Source: Candidatus Gastranaerophilales bacterium (lineage in GTDB: Bacteria; Cyanobacteriota; Vampirovibrionia; Gastranaerophilales; Gastranaerophilaceae). From it: DNA of 16,568 bases. A program made the translations under genes and the position numbers. The first letter of the stretch is position 1, and each line of letters opens with the position of its first letter. Of this stretch, positions 14,205 to 16,568 are shown piece by piece. The stretch lies in the NCBI GenBank assembly GCA_947630355.1, contig CANRHJ010000025.1, forward strand, positions 1 through 16,568. The letters run 5' to 3'. The notes beneath the pieces are model-generated. The model saw only the letters and a program-made list of their open reading frames with translations. It made no database searches and was not told the DNA's origin.

Positions 14205-16238
14205 ATGTCTAATAATTTAAAAACATTAAAAGAACTGTTTAATGATCGTATATATTCTATTCCCGACTATCAAAGAGGATATATTTGGGATGAACAGCAG
14301 TTAGCAGATTATTGGGAAGATTTACAAAATATTAAAAACACTCCGCACTATATGGGGGTTCTGTCGTTAAAAGCCAGAGAAGATGAAAATAACGCTTTTG
14401 AGGTTATCGACGGACAGCAAAGATTAACCACAAGTATCATTCTGTTACAATCAATTATAGAATTTGCAAAAAATAATAATTTTAAAAAAGTGGACAACAA
14501 AATATATTTGTCAGATGCAGGCAGCGAATATTTAGAAAATATAGAAAACAGATTTTTGTTTGAAATCAACGTAAGGACAGGCAAACGCATCTATAAATTT
14601 CAATATATTTGTGACGAAGCAAGCAATTTATGCTTTAATTATGAAATATTAAATGAACCCAATGCTCCCCATCTTCAAAAAACTTTATATACTAACAAGT
14701 TAGTAGGTGCAAAAAAATTTTTCACCGAAAGATTAAAACAATTGTATGGTGAAAATAAAGATGAAGCCTCCGTTAAAATGATTTACGACAAACTGATGAA
14801 TAAATTAAAATTTAATGAATATATAATAGAGAAAGATTTTGATACAAACGTTGCCTTTGAATCAATGAATAACAGAGGTAAAAGGCTCTCAATATTAGAA
14901 TTATTGAAAAACAGACTGTTATATCTTACTACTGTTATATCTGATAATGAGAAAGATATAAAAGCTACAAAAGATACAATTGTAAAGGCTTGGTCGGAAA
15001 TATACAAGCAGCTTGGAAAAACTAAATATAATAACGAAGAACTGCTTGACGATGACTTCCTTAAAACACATTGGATTTTTTACTGGGGATACTCAAGAAA
15101 AAAAGGCTGTAATTTTGATGATTTTTTATTAAAAAAACAATTTGTAAGAAAGAAAGTTTATGATATTGAAAACACAACATCAAGTTCAGAATATGAAGAA
15201 ACAAATTCTGATGACGATGATACTACTGTTATAAATCCGCATAATTTGACTTTAAATCTGATAAATGATTACGTAAAAAGTTTACAGGGAACCGTAGGAT
15301 ATTGGGCGGATTCGTTTAATCCGGCACAAGCCGAAATATATAGGGATAAAGCTGATATAGTCGAGTGGTTGGACAAATTTAACAGAATAAATGCCGGTGC
15401 ACATTTCCGACCGCTTATAACCGTTGCTCTGCAGAAGTACGGAGAAAATAAATTATCCCATGAAACCTTAGTATCCTTGCTGAAAACAATTGAAAAATTT
15501 GTTTTTATCGTTTTTGCGTTAAACCACTTTAGAAGTAACAGCTACGATGCAAAATTTTATAATTATTCAAAAGCTTTATATCACGGAGACAATGGCGTAA
15601 CAACAGAAGAAATAATTGATGATATGAAAAATATCTTGGAAAATGATTGTTGTTCAAATGACGGCAATATCATAAAAGACTTCTCAATATACATTAAAAA
15701 GAAATTTGAAACTGATGAAGGCTACTATGCTTGGGATAAAATAAAATATTTTTTATATGAATATGAAATGTTTTTGACAAAAGATAAAAACAGAGATGCA
15801 AAAATTACTCCTGAAATATTATCTGAAGGAAAAGAAAAAACAATTGAACATATATACCCGCAAACAGATACAGACGAATACTGGGTTTTAAGGTTCAATC
15901 ATTTAACGGATGAACAGAAAAAATATTATAAAAATGCTCTGGGAAATCTTTTATTACTTTCCAGAGCAATAAACTCCGCATTACAGAATTATTCGTTTGA
16001 TGATAAAAAAAATCCGCAAATGTCTGATGACGGTAAAACTATAAGAACGGGTTATAAGCAAGGGTCTTACAGTGAAATGGATGTAGCTGAAAAGCCCCAA
16101 TGGACAATAGACGAAATTAATAAACGCAGCCAAAAAATGATAGAATTTTTAGAAAATCGTTGGCAGGTTAAATTCAGCGAAGATTGCAAAAATATATTAA
16201 TTAATCCGATTAATATATTGCAGATGCAAAAAGATTAA
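14205..16238 (+). CDS. Single-chain GmrSD-like enzyme (DUF262 + DUF1524 HNH), candidate type IV restriction
   Basis: A 677-residue protein. The N-terminal DUF262 domain has IPDYQRGYIW (19-28) and VIDGQQRLTT (67-76); DGQQR is the signature of this NTP-dependent, ParB-like domain. The C-terminal DUF1524 His-Me-finger nuclease shows TIEHIYPQ (546-553, H549 catalytic) and LGNLLLLSRAINSALQN (579-595, N581 and later N residues). An acidic spacer near 325-343 (SSSEYEETNSDDDD) is probably a flexible loop. GmrSD proteins cut DNA with modified bases such as glucosylated hydroxymethylcytosine, using a nucleotide; other DUF262/DUF1524 proteins act as anti-phage defence with unknown triggers. The two parts are fused here, as is common. 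It is flanked by a small membrane protein and pilin pieces, with no methylase or type I genes nearby. Defence is inferred from the family. Confidence 0.9.
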   Translation: MSNNLKTLKELFNDRIYSIPDYQRGYIWDEQQLADYWEDLQNIKNTPHYMGVLSLKAREDENNAFEVIDGQQRLTTSIILLQSIIEFAKNNNFKKVDNKIYLSDAGSEYLENIENRFLFEINVRTGKRIYKFQYICDEASNLCFNYEILNEPNAPHLQKTLYTNKLVGAKKFFTERLKQLYGENKDEASVKMIYDKLMNKLKFNEYIIEKDFDTNVAFESMNNRGKRLSILELLKNRLLYLTTVISDNEKDIKATKDTIVKAWSEIYKQLGKTKYNNEELLDDDFLKTHWIFYWGYSRKKGCNFDDFLLKKQFVRKKVYDIENTTSSSEYEETNSDDDDTTVINPHNLTLNLINDYVKSLQGTVGYWADSFNPAQAEIYRDKADIVEWLDKFNRINAGAHFRPLITVALQKYGENKLSHETLVSLLKTIEKFVFIVFALNHFRSNSYDAKFYNYSKALYHGDNGVTTEEIIDDMKNILENDCCSNDGNIIKDFSIYIKKKFETDEGYYAWDKIKYFLYEYEMFLTKDKNRDAKITPEILSEGKEKTIEHIYPQTDTDEYWVLRFNHLTDEQKKYYKNALGNLLLLSRAINSALQNYSFDDKKNPQMSDDGKTIRTGYKQGSYSEMDVAEKPQWTIDEINKRSQKMIEFLENRWQVKFSEDCKNILINPINILQMQKD

Positions 16239-16256
16239 TAAAATGGATTTAACGTG

Positions 16257-16568
16257 TTATTTAAGATAATTCATATTGGAATTATTTAATATATATTTCA
16301 TACACCCCCAGCCTGTACTCTGCGAATTGCAATCATTATTAGGGTGCGGCACAAGAGAATTATCAAGCATATGAAATGCAAAAATATCTTTACCCAAAGT
16401 ATTAGGTTTTTTAGTTCCGTTTATATCATAGAAAAATGATGCACATACTCCGGTCGAACTACTGCAAGAAGAACCATCACCAGACGTAAGATGAAACCAG
16501 AGAGAAGAACCGTCATCAAGTATAAATCGGTAACAACTTGCATACTCAGAAGGATAGTCACGGCCATT
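16257..16568 (-). CDS. Pilin/pseudopilin-like protein, C-terminal 103 residues (runs off right edge)
   Basis: The minus-strand frame is open from the edge to a TAA at 16257-16259. It shows CYRFILDDGSSLWFHL, then VCASFFYDINGTKKPNTLGK followed by DIFAFHML, and ends STGWGCMKYILNNSNMNYLK. A DxNGxKxPNxxGxDxF stretch followed by TGWGC and a YL(K) end is the C-terminal pattern of prepilin-type proteins with an N-terminal cleavage/methylation signal that abound in Gastranaerophilales (from memory). Six cysteines are present in the visible part (C12, C35, C42, C80, C89 among them), so disulfide bonds are likely. The N-terminus lies outside the window, so whether the gene is intact is unknown. It is convergent with the GmrSD-like gene, 18 bp apart, without a visible terminator. 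Confidence 0.75.
   Translation of the reverse strand, partial: NGRDYPSEYASCYRFILDDGSSLWFHLTSGDGSSCSSSTGVCASFFYDINGTKKPNTLGKDIFAFHMLDNSLVPHPNNDCNSQSTGWGCMKYILNNSNMNYLK

Overview
This is an AT-rich bacterial window with 11 intact or window-edge protein genes, one pilin fragment and no RNA genes, CRISPR arrays or insertion sequences that I can see. The likely source is a gut 'Candidatus Gastranaerophilales' (Melainabacteria/Vampirovibrionia) or a close relative. That is inferred from two prepilin-like pieces (a GFTLAE N-terminus at 13302-13409 and a pseudopilin C-terminus with NTLGKDIF and GWGC at 16257-16568), from several lineage-type proteins that share a short '[S/T/N]FK[G/S/A/Q]' element near the N-terminus, and from base composition. 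I could not test it by database search.

Layout. 1-157 (-): 5' end of a membrane-anchored small protein with a TTG start, running off the left edge. 295-3351 (-): UvrD-type helicase fused to a RecB/Cas4-like nuclease with an iron-sulfur cysteine set. 3495-6316 (+): a two-gene operon of proteins built from six and four tandem units of about 85 residues resembling NUMOD1/IENR1 DNA-binding modules. 6276-9435 (-): a two-gene operon with overlapping stop and start, made of a candidate nucleotidyltransferase-fold protein followed by a membrane-anchored PHP-domain phosphoesterase. Its 3' end overlaps the convergent repeat operon by 41 bp. 9655-10692 (-): a hydrophobic lineage-type protein. 10727-11416 (+): a PnuC-type vitamin transporter, followed by a bidirectional terminator. 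11497-13164 (-): a sugar/maltose-type O-acetyltransferase followed directly (TAAATG) by an exported alpha/beta hydrolase with a Cys nucleophile motif. 13302-13409 (+): a pilin remnant. 13437-14018 (-): a small two-TM protein. 14205-16238 (+): a single-chain GmrSD-like (DUF262 + DUF1524) enzyme. 16257-16568 (-): C-terminus of a pilin-like protein, running off the right edge.

How the genes fit together. The helicase-nuclease (end processing) and the GmrSD-like protein (restriction of modified DNA) are DNA-metabolism or defence genes. The acetyltransferase/hydrolase pair and PnuC are metabolic. The block from 3495 to 10692 is the most unusual part: five proteins from three transcription units, most or all carrying the same short FK element, include tandem-repeat HTH proteins without a nuclease domain and a coupled NTase-like/PHP pair. 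Intergenic stretches at 3352-3494, 9436-9654 and 14019-14204 contain promoters or leaders only; no gene is evident in them.
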